Positions 37,104-47,925 of a DNA stretch of 64,000 nt are shown one piece after another (within the stretch, counting starts at the first letter, position 1; each line of letters opens with the position of its first letter). Source of the stretch: Hysterangium stoloniferum (taxonomy: Eukaryota; Basidiomycota; Agaricomycetes; Hysterangiales; Hysterangiaceae). A program made the position numbers and the translations under genes. The stretch lies in the NCBI GenBank assembly GCA_015178975.1, contig WHVD01000060.1:310001-374000 (forward strand), read 5' to 3'. The notes under the pieces were generated by a model. The model did no database searches and was not told the origin of the DNA. It saw only the letters and a list, made by a program, of their open reading frames with translations.

Positions 37104-38100
37104 TCAAGATTTATTATGATCAATTAATTTCTTGTTGCGACGTCGCAGCATTCGTCGTTGCTCGCGTGGCTGCAGGGAGTCACCGTTTACACAGTATTAG
37201 AAGTGCTTTTAGATCATGATGGAGAGTAGGCGCTCACCATATCATAATGCGTGAGATTCCAAATTAACGACATCTCGTAACCAGTCCGATAAATGATCCA
37301 TTCAGATTCCATCACTTCAGGAGGAAAAGTATAAGCATTTTCAAAGTCAATCTTAAAATATCGTCAGACTCTCGCATGTCAATGAGAAGGATGCGTTTAC
37401 CCAGAACGTTTTGCCATCAGGATGAACGAGTATGTTCCGTGTCACAGTATCCCGATGAATTATTCCAACAGAGTGGATCCGCTCTAGAGCACCAAGCACA
37501 GCTGAACCGATCGGAGGGGTAAAATTCTCCAAAGAAAGCTGCTCCGTGTCTTCAAGATATTCAAGAAGTAGCGCCCGAGGAGGCACCTCGTCTTCCCAAA
37601 TAGATGACATATTCGGATGGCGTTTTGCCAGAACGTCGGCACCATCCTGCAGCTCAGAAGCAAAGTCATACCAACCGTAACAATGAGGCACCAGTCCTTC
37701 ATCGCAGAGCCCAAAGTGAGTAAGATTCGAATATGCTACAAATTCAAGAAGGAATCCATCAAGCATGGTGTCTCTGTACATGGCTGGAACCCGATACTAT
37801 AAATGAAGAAAAATTTCATCCGAGTTCCACGACACTTCCAGTTGAACTTACCAGTTTCAAAACGGCCAGTTTCTCGATACCGTTAACTTTTGTATATACC
37901 TTCATTACTTCTGTGCTGTCATCCGATACAAACTCCTCAATAACCCTATACTCCAAAGAATCCAACTGTGGAATACAAGGGAATTGGGGACTCAATAAGA
38001 TCCAACTAATCCAATTGGGCTCATAAACCTGCTCGCACTCTTTCCAAGGATCAGAATTGAGAAGCTCTTCATCTTCCTCCTCGCTGGTAGAGTTAGACAT
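37104..38100 (-). CDS. Small protein-kinase-like protein
   Basis: Four phase-0 exons, 37852-38100, 37401-37796, 37238-37351 and 37104-37169, give 274 residues. LAVLKLY has the candidate ATP-binding Lys, LLLEYLED is the hinge, and GIIHRDTVTRNILVHPDGKTFWIDFENA holds the catalytic Asp and Asn with IDFEN in place of DFG (positions 37340-37460). No clear glycine loop is seen. It resembles the small kinase/APH-like proteins that are abundant in Agaricomycetes and of unknown substrate. ATG at 38100 was chosen because it begins an acidic leader directly continuous with the fold. An in-frame extension upstream exists but lies outside the expected exon. Confidence 0.7.
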
Positions 38101-38992
38101 GCAGTGCAAATATGAATGATCGCTGTGGTGTTTGGTGATAGTAATAGACACCGCGACAACGAACTTTCCCACGGTCCCAAACGACCAGCAATAACGGAAA
38201 ATTGTAAGTTGGCTCCCACACACAGCTCTAGTTGTTGAAGTTTTTGTGGTGCTGTGGTTGAGATTATTTGTGCAGTTCTAAATAATACTCTCAGTGAGTG
38301 ATAAACCTTCACTGAGAGGCTATGTGGTTGGTCTCTATACTATATAGTATCCATAAGCATAATGCAACTATACAGTTGCCCTACATTGTGTTCCAGCTTA
38401 TCAAAGGTAGCTTATGTAATGCTAATATTTCAACAGCTGTTCCTAGACCATATATAAGTTTCCATTTGTCTGAGTGAGGTTATGCTACTAAACAAATACA
38501 AATAGATCTTATGTAATGCAAAATATGCAATGATTCCCAAACCTGAACCCTAATGCTAGTAATCCCTTACTAACCCAAATCCCAGAAAAGTCAACACTAA
38601 CCTCTGTAGAAAACACCTATTTAACTCAACATTCTCACCTTTCTCCCCACCTGGGGGCCATCACCATGGCACTGTAGAAAATATACACAGTTCTATAAAG
38701 AATGAACTCAGTGATGTAGTTAATTGCTATGTTTTGAAGTGTCCTGTACCTATGTATAACAAATGTGTTAATAATAGCAAGTCTTCACATAAACCAAGAT
38801 CGCAATCAAATCCGCAATGACAAGTGTATGTGCATATATGCGCATATACTATAGTGCCATAAGGGGGAACTAACTCCTTATATATTTCTCCTTAATGATG
38901 CAATGGACTAGAAACTTTGAGTATTGAAATCCCTCCTTTTACTCCCCTAAACAATTAGAAAGTAAATAAAAAGTCGCAATATCTTGCCATAT
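38101..38992. other. Kinase upstream region and repeats
   Basis: 38101-38400 is the upstream flank of the kinase. From 38420 on CpG becomes rare and repeat DNA begins, including the LTR relic listed next. Confidence 0.45.
38420..38596 (+). repeat. LTR family D relic
   Basis: TGCTAATATTT start, TTCCTAGACCATAT block, CCATTTGTCTGAGTGAGGT and AGAAAAGTCAACA end match the family D LTRs. Flanking bases do not form a duplication. Confidence 0.55.
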
Positions 38993-39027
38993 ACCTCAGT
39001 GAAATTTATTCACTCACTCACTGAGGT
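38993..39027. repeat. 35-nt hairpin, copy 3 (stem ACCTCAGTG, 17-nt loop)
   Basis: Stem extends to 13 bp with flanking ATAT/ATAT. Part of it (CAGTGAAATTTATTCACTCA) is repeated directly near 39103. Confidence 0.75.
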
Positions 39028-39224
39028 ATATGTGCAATAATTTACTCTTGTTCTATTACTTACAAAACGCCTTATAGCTTCGTATTTAGGTATTATAATA
39101 TACAGTGAAATTTATTCACTCACTCACTGAGCTTCGTATTTAGACTCAATCCTTTTATATTCTTGTCTTCTACTCAACAAAATGAACTACAGGACATATA
39201 AGAACACATATGCTGAAAACTCAA

Positions 39225-39440
39225 TACTCCCCTTAAACTGAATGCAATCTGACAAATTCAGCCAAATGTGACATCTATGGCACCACCAGTGCTTTCATAA
39301 GCAGTAATTTCTCCTAAAAACATCTGAATCCATAGAGCTTCCTTTGCTGCTCAGGTGACTGTTATGTATTGAGCTTCAGTGGTGGATAATGTCTTCAAGC
39401 TCCAGGACACTGTACCACCATCTTGTTAGGGCAACACTAA
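39225..39440 (-). pseudogene. Copia RNase H end with polypurine tract
   Basis: Minus strand reads GGTVSWSLKTLSTTEAQYITVT, a stop, then AAKEALWIQMFL, the well-known Copia RNase H stretch. Downstream on that strand comes a polypurine tract AAGGGGAGTATTGAG near 39222, where a 3' LTR should begin. The rest of pol is missing. Confidence 0.7.
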
Positions 39441-40194
39441 CAAGGCTACCAAAACACAAGGAGGAAACAAGAGATAAGATGAGGATAAGGAGTAAAGGAA
39501 GAGAGATTCTAATGACTTAAGAATATCACAATTGTGTTTAGTGGAAATCCTAAGAGAATGATACTTGGGGTCTAGTTATGTATATTCTAAAGTATTTATG
39601 TATACTAAAGAAAAAACTAAAATAAAGTTTAAAAACTAAAGAAAGTTTAAATTTAATATTTTGACACATGTCTATTATGTGATGTCACATGTTGTTATGC
39701 ATGACATATGACTAAATAAATTAGATTAAACTAAAATAAAGACAAATTTAAATTGAGATAAAAACAAGACAAATATTTAGACCCCTGACACATCTATGAT
39801 GAAGATGTAGCTGGAGATTGAATGGCAATGGTATTGTGAGGTACTATTGGCATCCAAGAATCCTTCAAGTCTGACACAGTTCTTATGTTTGTTCTATGCC
39901 CAACTTCAACTACCACATCAGGAAAGTCAAAAGGGGGGATGTACAGTCCTGGATGGAGTGTCTATACTGCTCAGATGAATGTAATCCTGGTTGTCTTACC
40001 ACGCAGATCCCATGAAAAGATCACTTCAACATTATCTATTGTCCCTACTGCACAGCCTCAATTGTCCCTTTGTTGTCCTGCCAATCCAATCAAGATATAT
40101 TGTCCTCACTGTGCCACCTCAATTGTTCCCCTTATTTCCCTATTTCATTTATTGTTCTTCTCTCTCCCTTCATACACACCCTTCAGAGCCACCC
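39441..40194. other. No gene seen
   Basis: AT-rich, low-CpG DNA. The 123-codon frame at 39885-40256 runs into the LTR and has no motif. Confidence 0.4.
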
Positions 40195-41794
40195 TGTTAA
40201 GTGGTATGCAGAGCTTAGTGGAAGGTTTCTGGAGAAACCCATGGGAAAGCCAGTAGGACTTGGCTTCAGCTTATAGGCTGCACCCTCATGAGATTGTCTT
40301 GTCCAATTTCAAGCAGGCAGATGGGAAACCTGGGGAGTCCAGGTGTGGTCGACAGTCAATATGTTGACGCGGGAAACCCACGGAGATTGAGAGGTCGGGT
40401 GGTGATACAGTAAGCAAAAAAAGGGTTGCAATGTTCAGTAAATTTTAACTCAAATGCTTATAACTCCAGAAATAAATTAGCTAAAATTAGGAAAAAATAT
40501 ATGTTAGAAAGCCCTGTTTCTGAACTTTAACATGATGAACAAGTTTGTTCAAACATACATATTCACTCATTGTTGAAATATTAAACATTTTGTACAGAAG
40601 TATCATTGCAACCTTTTTTTTGCTTTCATTCTGTAGATGAAAGGGCAGGTTGTACTGGTATTTCTTATCCATTGATAGGTTGTATTTGATTGTGTAATCA
40701 TGTGACATGTTCAAAACATTCAACACATGATAAACAGACCACAACAGTCTTGTTGATTCCAACATACAGCCTCTTTCTAGGAGGATATCTGAAAACTATT
40801 AAGTATACCAAATTCTAATATACTCTAAATGTCATTTAAACATCTGGGATATGATTCAAACATAATTTGGTTTTTAAAACTTTCAAAAAGTTTTAAATGC
40901 TTTTGAAAGTTTTAAACGCTCTCATACATTACAAACTAAAGAATCTTTCCAGACACAAGTAGACAATAAAAAAAATTAGTAATTTGAAATGCTAATACTT
41001 TTACAAAATATTTAATATCTCAACAATGAGTGAATATTTTTAAACAAACTTGTTTATTATGTTAAAGTTCAGAAACAGGGCTTTCTAATTTATATTTTTT
41101 CCTGGTTTTAGCTAATTTATTTCTGGAGTTATAAGCATTTGAGTTAAAATTTACTGAACATTGCAACCCTTTTTTTGCTTACTGTAGCTCAGAGGGTCAA
41201 TATGTCGAGAGACCAGTCAGAAAGCCCATGGGCTCTGATGAGGTCAATAGCATTGTGAGATGGACTGAGTCTGAAAACTTAGTTGATTTTCTGACAGGAT
41301 TGTATGTACAATACTAGCTAGTTTATATAGACTGTAGAATGTATGCAATACCAAATCTGGGAATAATGAGATCCAAACAAGTAATCATAAAACAAGATAA
41401 GTAAACACCAAATTAGGTATTAGGAATGGAGGTGGAGTCCAAAACATGACAGGTCATTAGACCATAATGGGAATGGAGCTCAGTTAGAGAGCTGTCAGGT
41501 TATCTGGATGGAGCCCAGTGACTGGTATGTGGAACAGGGTCAGACATAGACAGGCTTTGACATGTGCAGGTCCCGGTGGGGTCTGGTGACTGATGCGTGA
41601 GACACAGAGGGTCAGGTGTAGACAGGCTTGATGTCTGGGTCCCAGTGGGTATTCCAGTTTGGCCGTAACTTGGTATAGTGAGTCGAGTGCATGCAGGATG
41701 CGGTCCGGAGCCTGGCAGGTATTTGGGTTAACTGATAACTGGTGCATATAGGGTGTGTAGTGCCCAGAGTCCAGCAGGTTTTCCTGTCGTAACA
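40195..41794 (-). mobile_element. Solo LTR of family A interrupted by a MITE, TSD CACCC
   Basis: On the minus strand it starts TGTTACGACAGG at 41794 and ends at 40195 with TTAACA. CACCC flanks it at 40190-40194 and 41795-41799. About 820 bp remain after removing the 777-bp MITE, close to the 757-bp copy at 3219. Confidence 0.8.
40408..41184. mobile_element. MITE of Tc1/mariner type, 777 bp, TIRs about 180 bp, TA target
   Basis: Ends CAGTAAGCAAAAAAAGGGTT and its reverse complement, with TA at 40406-40407 and 41185-41186. The inverted ends continue for about 175-185 bp with few mismatches, so the single strand can fold back. No transposase. A fragment of its interior is at 2356-2572. Confidence 0.85.
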
Positions 41795-41999
41795 CACCCT
41801 GTTATTGTTGATTGCAATATATACTAACCCTCCAGAAGACCTACAGATAGGATACTTACTTATACACACTGTCTACAAAAGAAGAAAACTTTGTCTTGTC
41901 TGTTATCTACTGAGTGAGGTTGATACCACAACCTTTCATCAGACCTTGCATACTTTAGGTCCAGTCAGAGAGTGTACCAGACCAAGTATCATTTCTTGG

Positions 42000-42650
42000 T
42001 GTGAGGGGTACCTCTCTCTGGGAAATATAACCTTGTATTTGTAATATATTTCCTATATTTTTTATTTTTCTACTATTTTTAAAGTATTTCTTCATTTATA
42101 TGCATTTTTATTAGTTCAAAGATCTATGTATACCTGTGGGTACATATGTAGACTCTTGTGGGTGCATACTTACCACTCTTATGTACACTAGTGGGTGTAA
42201 CTTAGAATTCAGACACTTTTTACTCCATAACCATGACTTGCCCAGGAAACCCTCTGAAGTGTCCTGCAAGCCATGATTGGGGTATCATCTCAGCCATCTC
42301 AAATGGCTACAAGCTATGTCTTGTCTTTTGCTTTGAGCATTGTATGTACTTACCATCAAAGCCCAGAATTCTCTACTTGAACTTGCCTTGCTCATTGTTG
42401 ATTGTGGCTCTTCATACTTTTCTATTTCTTTCTTGCAAACTACTTACTTATTTCCATTTCACTTGTTCCATCTGAATTGTACTGTAAGGGTGAATTCCCA
42501 TTTATGTATTATCATAATCATCCCCAGCTCCCTTACAGTTGCTTCCCTTTCCTACCTATATTGTACTGTAAACATTATCATACCTGGAAGGTCAATATTC
42601 TTCTCATATTGAGTGGTTAGAACTTCTATGGCTTTTCACAGTGGTGATCT
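42000..42650 (+). repeat. LTR-like repeat, family C, copy 2
   Basis: Begins TGTGAGGGGTACC and matches 27100-27750 in order. It may end at TTTTCACA near 42640. No exact target duplication was found. Confidence 0.55.
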
Positions 42651-43099
42651 GGGCAGGACCATTCTTTTCCTAAGAAGAGAAATTCTACTACATTATATTT
42701 ATCTCTAGGTAACCAAATGACTACAGATAAGGAACAGACTGCAAAGCTGTCAATCATGCTGAGCAGTTCTCTTCGACAATGAAGACTCCCTGTGCTTGAA
42801 CTGCCCAGCAATGTTACAATGAGAAAATCCTCATCAACTTCCTAAAGGCCCTGTTCTACTGTATCAAAGGTTCTCCTCAGATTGAAGCTAAGCAGTCAAC
42901 TAGCAATTCTGCTGGTCCATCAGAACAACACTTGTCATTACAATAGTCAAGCAATTCTGGAGTTAGCACACTGTTTGTAAGGGCTACCTCTGTCAGGGCC
43001 TGTGGTACTCACACAAGGCTAGCAGAGGGATATCCAAAGACTATTAGGTAGCTAATATATACAAGAAGGTCTGTCCACTATATGCAGAATTTGCTTTAC
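42651..43099. other. No gene; region left of Tc1 element B
   Basis: The left terminal repeat of the transposon expected here was not found, so the element may be truncated. Confidence 0.4.
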
Positions 43100-44374
43100 C
43101 CATTGCCCATCACTTGCCAAAGCACCTGGTGGCTGTCCATGCAAGCTTTCTTCCTCAGATATTCATTATTATATCCAACAAATCACTTCTCAGAAGGCAG
43201 AACATGCCACTGATGTTACGAAAATCCTTCAAAATATGACTGGAGAGTCCATTTCAGTGAAGACTGTTCATAGAGCACTCAAGAAGGCTAAAATGAGGGC
43301 TGTGGTGAAGAGAAAAAGCCTTTACTCACTAAGAGGCATAGGAAGGCAAGGATGGACTTTGCTCTGGCACACAAGGACTGGACTGTAGATGATTGGAAGA
43401 GGGTTGTTTGGTCAGATGAGACAAAAATCAATCATTTTGGGTTAGATGGGAGGAAGTGGGTGTGGAAAAGGGCAGGAGAGGGGCTCATTGATAGGCTGGT
43501 TGAGGGTACAGGCAAGTTTGGAGGAGGACATCTGATGTTGTGGGGCTGTATGTTGTGGGAAGGCCCAGGATATTCCACCAAGATTGATGGAAGGATGGAT
43601 GCTCTTTATGTTAGCATTCTGGAAGATGAATTTCAAGCAAGCATAGAGTACTATGGCAAGAACACTGAAGATGTGGTCTTTCAGCAAGACAATGACCCCA
43701 AACACAAGAGCAAGAAGGCCACCAATTGGTTTAAAGACAATGGATTTGTGGTCATGGTATGGCCACCTCAGTCTGCTGACCTTAATCCAATTGAACACCT
43801 CTGGTATTACCTCAAAAAGAGGCTGGGAGAGTATGAAGTGGCACCCAAGAGTATTTATGAGTTGTGGGAGAGGGTTCAGACAGAGTGGGAGAAGATCCCT
43901 GTGTAAGGGGACAAGTTCACTAACAATAGATCCATCCCCAACATCACTGGCTACCATTTGATGGGTCTTCAACCAAGTTGACTGTCAAACACTCTTTGAT
44001 GTCCCCATCAGGATCTTGTTCGCATTAGGTGGCCAAGGCTGTATGTAGGGGGTGTCTCAGGTATTGTGTAGTAGTTGATCAGTTTGATTGGTTGTCCAAC
44101 GTTTGTGTATTTAGCTTGGTAGTGGGTAGAGGGCTCCTTAGATCTTTTATCTTTGGATTCCCTCTACTAGGTGAGATGAGTTGTACTGCATCTTACCCAT
44201 ATAATATATTAATCTTTGGATTCCCTCTACTAGTGTCCCTACTTAGCCATAGCACAGGTTAGTGTGAGCTAGAGAGTTGCCCTTACACCCTGCCTCTACT
44301 CATCAGAACTTGATAGAGAGTATGCCTAAAGGGTTGAGACTGTTTTGAAGGCCAAGGGAGGCTATCCCAAGTAC
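43100..44374 (+). pseudogene. Tc1/mariner transposase B, frameshifted and split by a solo LTR
   Basis: Near 43125 the hinge reads GGCPCKLS, from the GRPR-like motif. After a frame break at about 43320, one frame (43352-43906) carries the DDE core: WSDETKINHF, QQDNDPKHKSK, SADLNPIEHLWYYLK. At codon IPV the gene is interrupted by the LTR at 43902-44287 and resumes with THQNLIESMPK and the family C-terminus ..KAKGGYPKY before TAG at 44374. Removing the insert with one target copy restores the frame at this join, so the gene was open there when hit. It differs much from transposase A. Confidence 0.85.
43902..44287 (+). mobile_element. Solo LTR, 386 bp, TSD CCCTG, inside Tc1 element B
   Basis: Starts TGTAAGGGGACAAG, ends TTGCCCTTACA, flanked by CCCTG at 43897-43901 and 44288-44292. 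Contains an internal direct repeat, ATCTTTGGATTCCCTCTACT, at about 44150 and 44213. Confidence 0.85.
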
Positions 44375-44399
44375 TAGATTGTTTGATTTGTGTTCTTTT

Positions 44400-44621
44400 T
44401 ATACCAGGGACAAAACCTTTCCAATGTGATTTTGTTTATTAATGTTTTGTTTATAGTGTGGGAAATACTAATGCTTATATCATAATATTTTAAGGGCATA
44501 TAGATAACATATAGACCTAACCAACCACCAAATTCCAGGTCTGTATCTACAGTGGTTCTTGAGTTATTCAAGAATCTTTGCACAACTAAAAATCATTGGA
44601 AGGGTTTTGTCGCTCACTGTA
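44400..44621. repeat. Right end of Tc1 element B with inner inverted terminal repeat
   Basis: Terminal repeat CAGTGAGCGACAAAACCCTT (minus strand, ending 44619) and TA at 44620. An inverted inner copy, CCAGGGACAAAACCTTTCC, begins after TA at about 44401. Same layout as at 1005-1225. Confidence 0.7.
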
Positions 44622-45241
44622 TATACCCTACTTCAGGATATTCTTAGAGAGTGTAATAGCTCTCTAAAAAATATGAGAAAATTACAGGAGACAATATAAA
44701 ATAACCTCTAAATTTTGGAATTCCCACCATGTCAAGTAATGCTTCAGTGTATGTACCAGGAACAACTGGTCTGCAATGAACCCACTAATGAGAAGTGGGA
44801 TATTTATTATGCCTCTTGAATCATTGAGGAAGAAGTAATGGACATCACACAAGATTACATGGCAAGATACAGTATCCAACCATGCCCACTATGATAGTGG
44901 CCAGTTGGATAGGTATCATGGTATTTTATCCACACAGACCCTATTTGCATGAGTAGGAACCCTGGATGACCTCACTGAAATGATGCCTGAATGGTCTGAC
45001 AAGTTTACAATTTTACTGGAAAAGAGAAGGAAGGCCATCAAAAGAGAGTTGTTCATTCAACTGGTTGATTTATTGAGTGTACACAATGACACACTACAGA
45101 TCTTGCATGTGTTGACAGGAGCTATGTAATTATAAGGTCAATTATTGCTACCTGTACATCCAGACATTAGAATGCTGTCTCTACTAAAAATTACCCAACA
45201 TACCATTTGTGTACTTCAGCCTCAGGTCCAGACTCATGTGC
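44622..45241. other. No recognisable gene; degenerate repeat DNA
   Basis: Nearly CpG-free. Short frames broken by stops. Probably an old element that can no longer be classified by eye. Confidence 0.4.
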
Positions 45242-45426
45242 TGTTGGAATATGTGGCTCGGAACCCTAAGTACCCACATGTATCCATAGTAGTCCTTATC
45301 CATGGCTTTGGTTCTGTCCACCGTGTAGTCAATCTGAGTCTGAGTCTGAGTTTGAGTGGTGGTCTATTCGTCCACTAGGGTCACTATTCTGTGCCTTGAT
45401 CCCCCTTCCCTTCCTTCATTCTAACA
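45242..45426 (+). repeat. LTR family B, copy at 45 kb
   Basis: TGTTGGAATATGTGG start and CATTCTAACA end match the reverse complement of the 1581-1759 solo LTR. Flanks TGTGC and TGCAA do not match, so the copy is recombined or decayed. Confidence 0.65.
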
Positions 45427-46185
45427 TGCAACCAAGAGAAACAAGAAAAAATGATGATGGAATTACTCCACACCTATGTATGAGGATATTGAAACAGTTG
45501 AATAAGGCTTTGCAGAACACACTGTGGGTGTGTGATTGGAAAGTAAACACTAAGGAGACTTTCCCACACCCACAGTGGAGTATTCTACTGGGTGCTTATC
45601 TAAGCACATAGGAGAGCTACCATATGTTTCAAAGTCAATCAGCTTATGGTTGCTGTTGAAATAATATAGATGCTAGACAGCTAGATAACAGAAAGTAATC
45701 TCAGTGTTTGCACACAGTAGCGGGGCTAAACAGCTGAGGTGCACTAGCTATAGATACTAAGTTTTTAAGGTATTGACATTCTATCTATGATCATACGTTG
45801 CGTATTTTGGAGGGTAAAACAGGAAGTAACTAAATAGAAAGGCGTATATATTATACTGTATCATGTGTACCTGCCTAGCTCGGTACTTTAGGTTAGGCTC
45901 CGAATATAGCGGGAGCAAGACTATATCGTGCTTGCTAATCCAACAGTTGCCATCCCTGGAGATTTAGGAAAACAAATTTTGTGGAGGTAGTAAGGACAGG
46001 AATGTGGGTGTGTTTGTTCATGAGGCACCATTTGCCATGTCAAACCACAGATGTTTGTCATGAGGTAGGACAGGTTTAATCATGTCATCCATGTCCTACC
46101 CAATCCCAATCATTCAAAGTTTTACCTCGATCCAATTATCACAACTGGTAAAGATATTTTCTAACTTTAACTGGGCTCTGAAAGG
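45427..46185. other. No gene seen
   Basis: Mixed-composition DNA. A 71-codon frame (45396-45611) lacks motifs. The AAAGG at its end is the target of the Copia insertion. Confidence 0.4.
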
Positions 46186-47612
46186 TGTTAAATATGGTAG
46201 ATGTGAACAAAGAATGTATTATAGATTACTAAGCAACTATACAGTAACACTAAATTTTGTACTTAGTTGGGAAATATAGAAACGAAAGAAAGTGAGATTA
46301 TTTCATGGAATATACTGTATTCTAACATACTCCCTTAATTGAAACTTTCGAAAATGTGTTCCTTAATTTGAATAATGGTACTGTGCTGTATGCTCCCATT
46401 GCATATTCTGGATCATTGCTATATTCGAAATTTTCGCCACTTTCAGCAATATTGGCATTTACAGAATCCTTAGGACTTGGACAGTCATTTTGATAAAATG
46501 ACCACGTCCACCACAGTTGAAGCATGTGACATTTAGTGGTCGCTTAGATATATGGTGATGAGTGGCAAAAAGGGCCTGAACTCCAGTATCATAACTTGCA
46601 GTTGGTAAAATACATACAAGGGGCAAGTTGACATGACTCCTCGTTCAGAAAATGGTTAATAACATACTCAAGGGTGAGTTGTTCTGGTGGTATATAATCC
46701 AAACTGACAACGAACTTGTCATATGATTCGTCAAGGTCATTGGTAAGTACCAGGATCATGTCTTTGTCTTCTGAAATTTTAAGCCAGTGGCAGGGAACAT
46801 CATTGTAGTCAGTTGATGGAGGACTGGTTGTGTGACTGAGGCATCATGAAACATGCTTCACATCAGCAATCCATTGCTGCATACTCTGCATGTCATCTTT
46901 CTTCATGGTTAGAAAATGATGATGAAGAGCAAGACGAGATGCAAATCCACAGGCAATATGGACTTGATGTAGGTTTTCCCAGGATTTAACAGAGTCCTCT
47001 TCATGAAGGTGGGGAAGTTGGTCTGGTTCAACACAGAGGATGATTTCGGATTGCACAAGTTGTTATTTTTTAATAAATGTAGCAAACCAATTTCAAAGAG
47101 GGGGAACCAGGTGGTTGAATTTCCGAACCGTCAATAATACTCCACACATCTTTGTGAGTGAGATATGCTTTCATATAGACACTCCACATACTATAGTTCT
47201 CCTCCCCTAGTTTTTGAAAATAATTCTCCTGGGTGGTGTCAATGTGGAAATATGAATAATGAACCAAAGAAATAAAACAAATAGTCACAGACCCCTTCCT
47301 GCAGGTTAAATATACCGCCCCGGAGCCCTTCCCGTGTGTGTACTGTGGCTTCTATTCCCTTTAATATGGCTGCCTCAAAGAAATTACAATGAGTAACAAC
47401 TCAAAGGAAATGAATGTTGTGCAGTGATGAATTCAAGTGATTATGCTAGTATTCTGCGGGGCCCATAATCTGTTAAATATGGTAGATACAAACAAAGAAT
47501 GTATTATAGATTACTAAGCAACTATACAGCAACACTAAATTTTGTGCTTAGTCGGGAAATATAGAAACTAAAGAAAGCAAGATTATTTCATGGAATATAC
47601 TGTATTCTAACA
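46186..47612 (-). mobile_element. Internally deleted Copia-type LTR element, 1427 bp, TSD AAAGG
   Basis: Two LTRs of 142 bp (46186-46327 and 47471-47612) lie in direct orientation and differ at about seven positions. AAAGG occurs at 46181-46185 and 47613-47617. In the minus orientation the ends are TGTTAGAATAC and ATTTAACA. A polypurine tract AATTAAGGGAGTA abuts the 3' LTR. Only Gag-type sequence lies inside, so it depended on another copy for transposition. Confidence 0.9.
46330..47300 (-). pseudogene. Copia Gag remnant inside the element
   Basis: Begins near 47288 with a Gag/UBN2-like start (FQKLGEENYSMWSVYMKAYL..DVWSIIDG). A helical part follows at 46844-47056, and a zinc knuckle CFNCGGRGHFIK at about 46490-46515. 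The knuckle's last Cys (NDCPSPK) is in another frame, showing a 1-base indel in an A run. No protease, integrase or RT. Confidence 0.7.
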
Positions 47613-47925
47613 AAAGGAAGCTCATTGCTGCCGCAAATGGACATCTAGAAGAGCTCCTTCAAATCGATATGAACGGACTTAGCGCTATAGCTTGCAGCAA
47701 TCGATCGTTTGTAATCGTTAGACATCCACCAAAATTTCCAGTGGCTGTTTAATAAATCAAACCGAGCCAATAACATTGAATGGTGTACAAGGGAGTGAAA
47801 AGGATTTGTGTGGTAAATACAAATAGCACAAGGTACCGAGTGCATATGGATTTGGCGTGAACCATGTATAAATGTGGGTAGAATTTTCACCGTTCAGCCA
47901 CTCCTGGACAAAGTATTGTGGGAGG
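47613..47925. other. 3' flank of the HEAT-repeat gene
   Basis: No gene. Its sequence is moderately CpG-rich, like the adjacent gene. Confidence 0.4.

Noticed and set aside
27100-42650. Family C copies as the two LTRs of one 15-kb element
   Set aside because: Intact GT90 and kinase genes lie between them and no matching target duplication was found.
45242-45426. Solo LTR with target duplication (family B)
   Set aside because: Flanks TGTGC and TGCAA differ, so it is kept only as a repeat.
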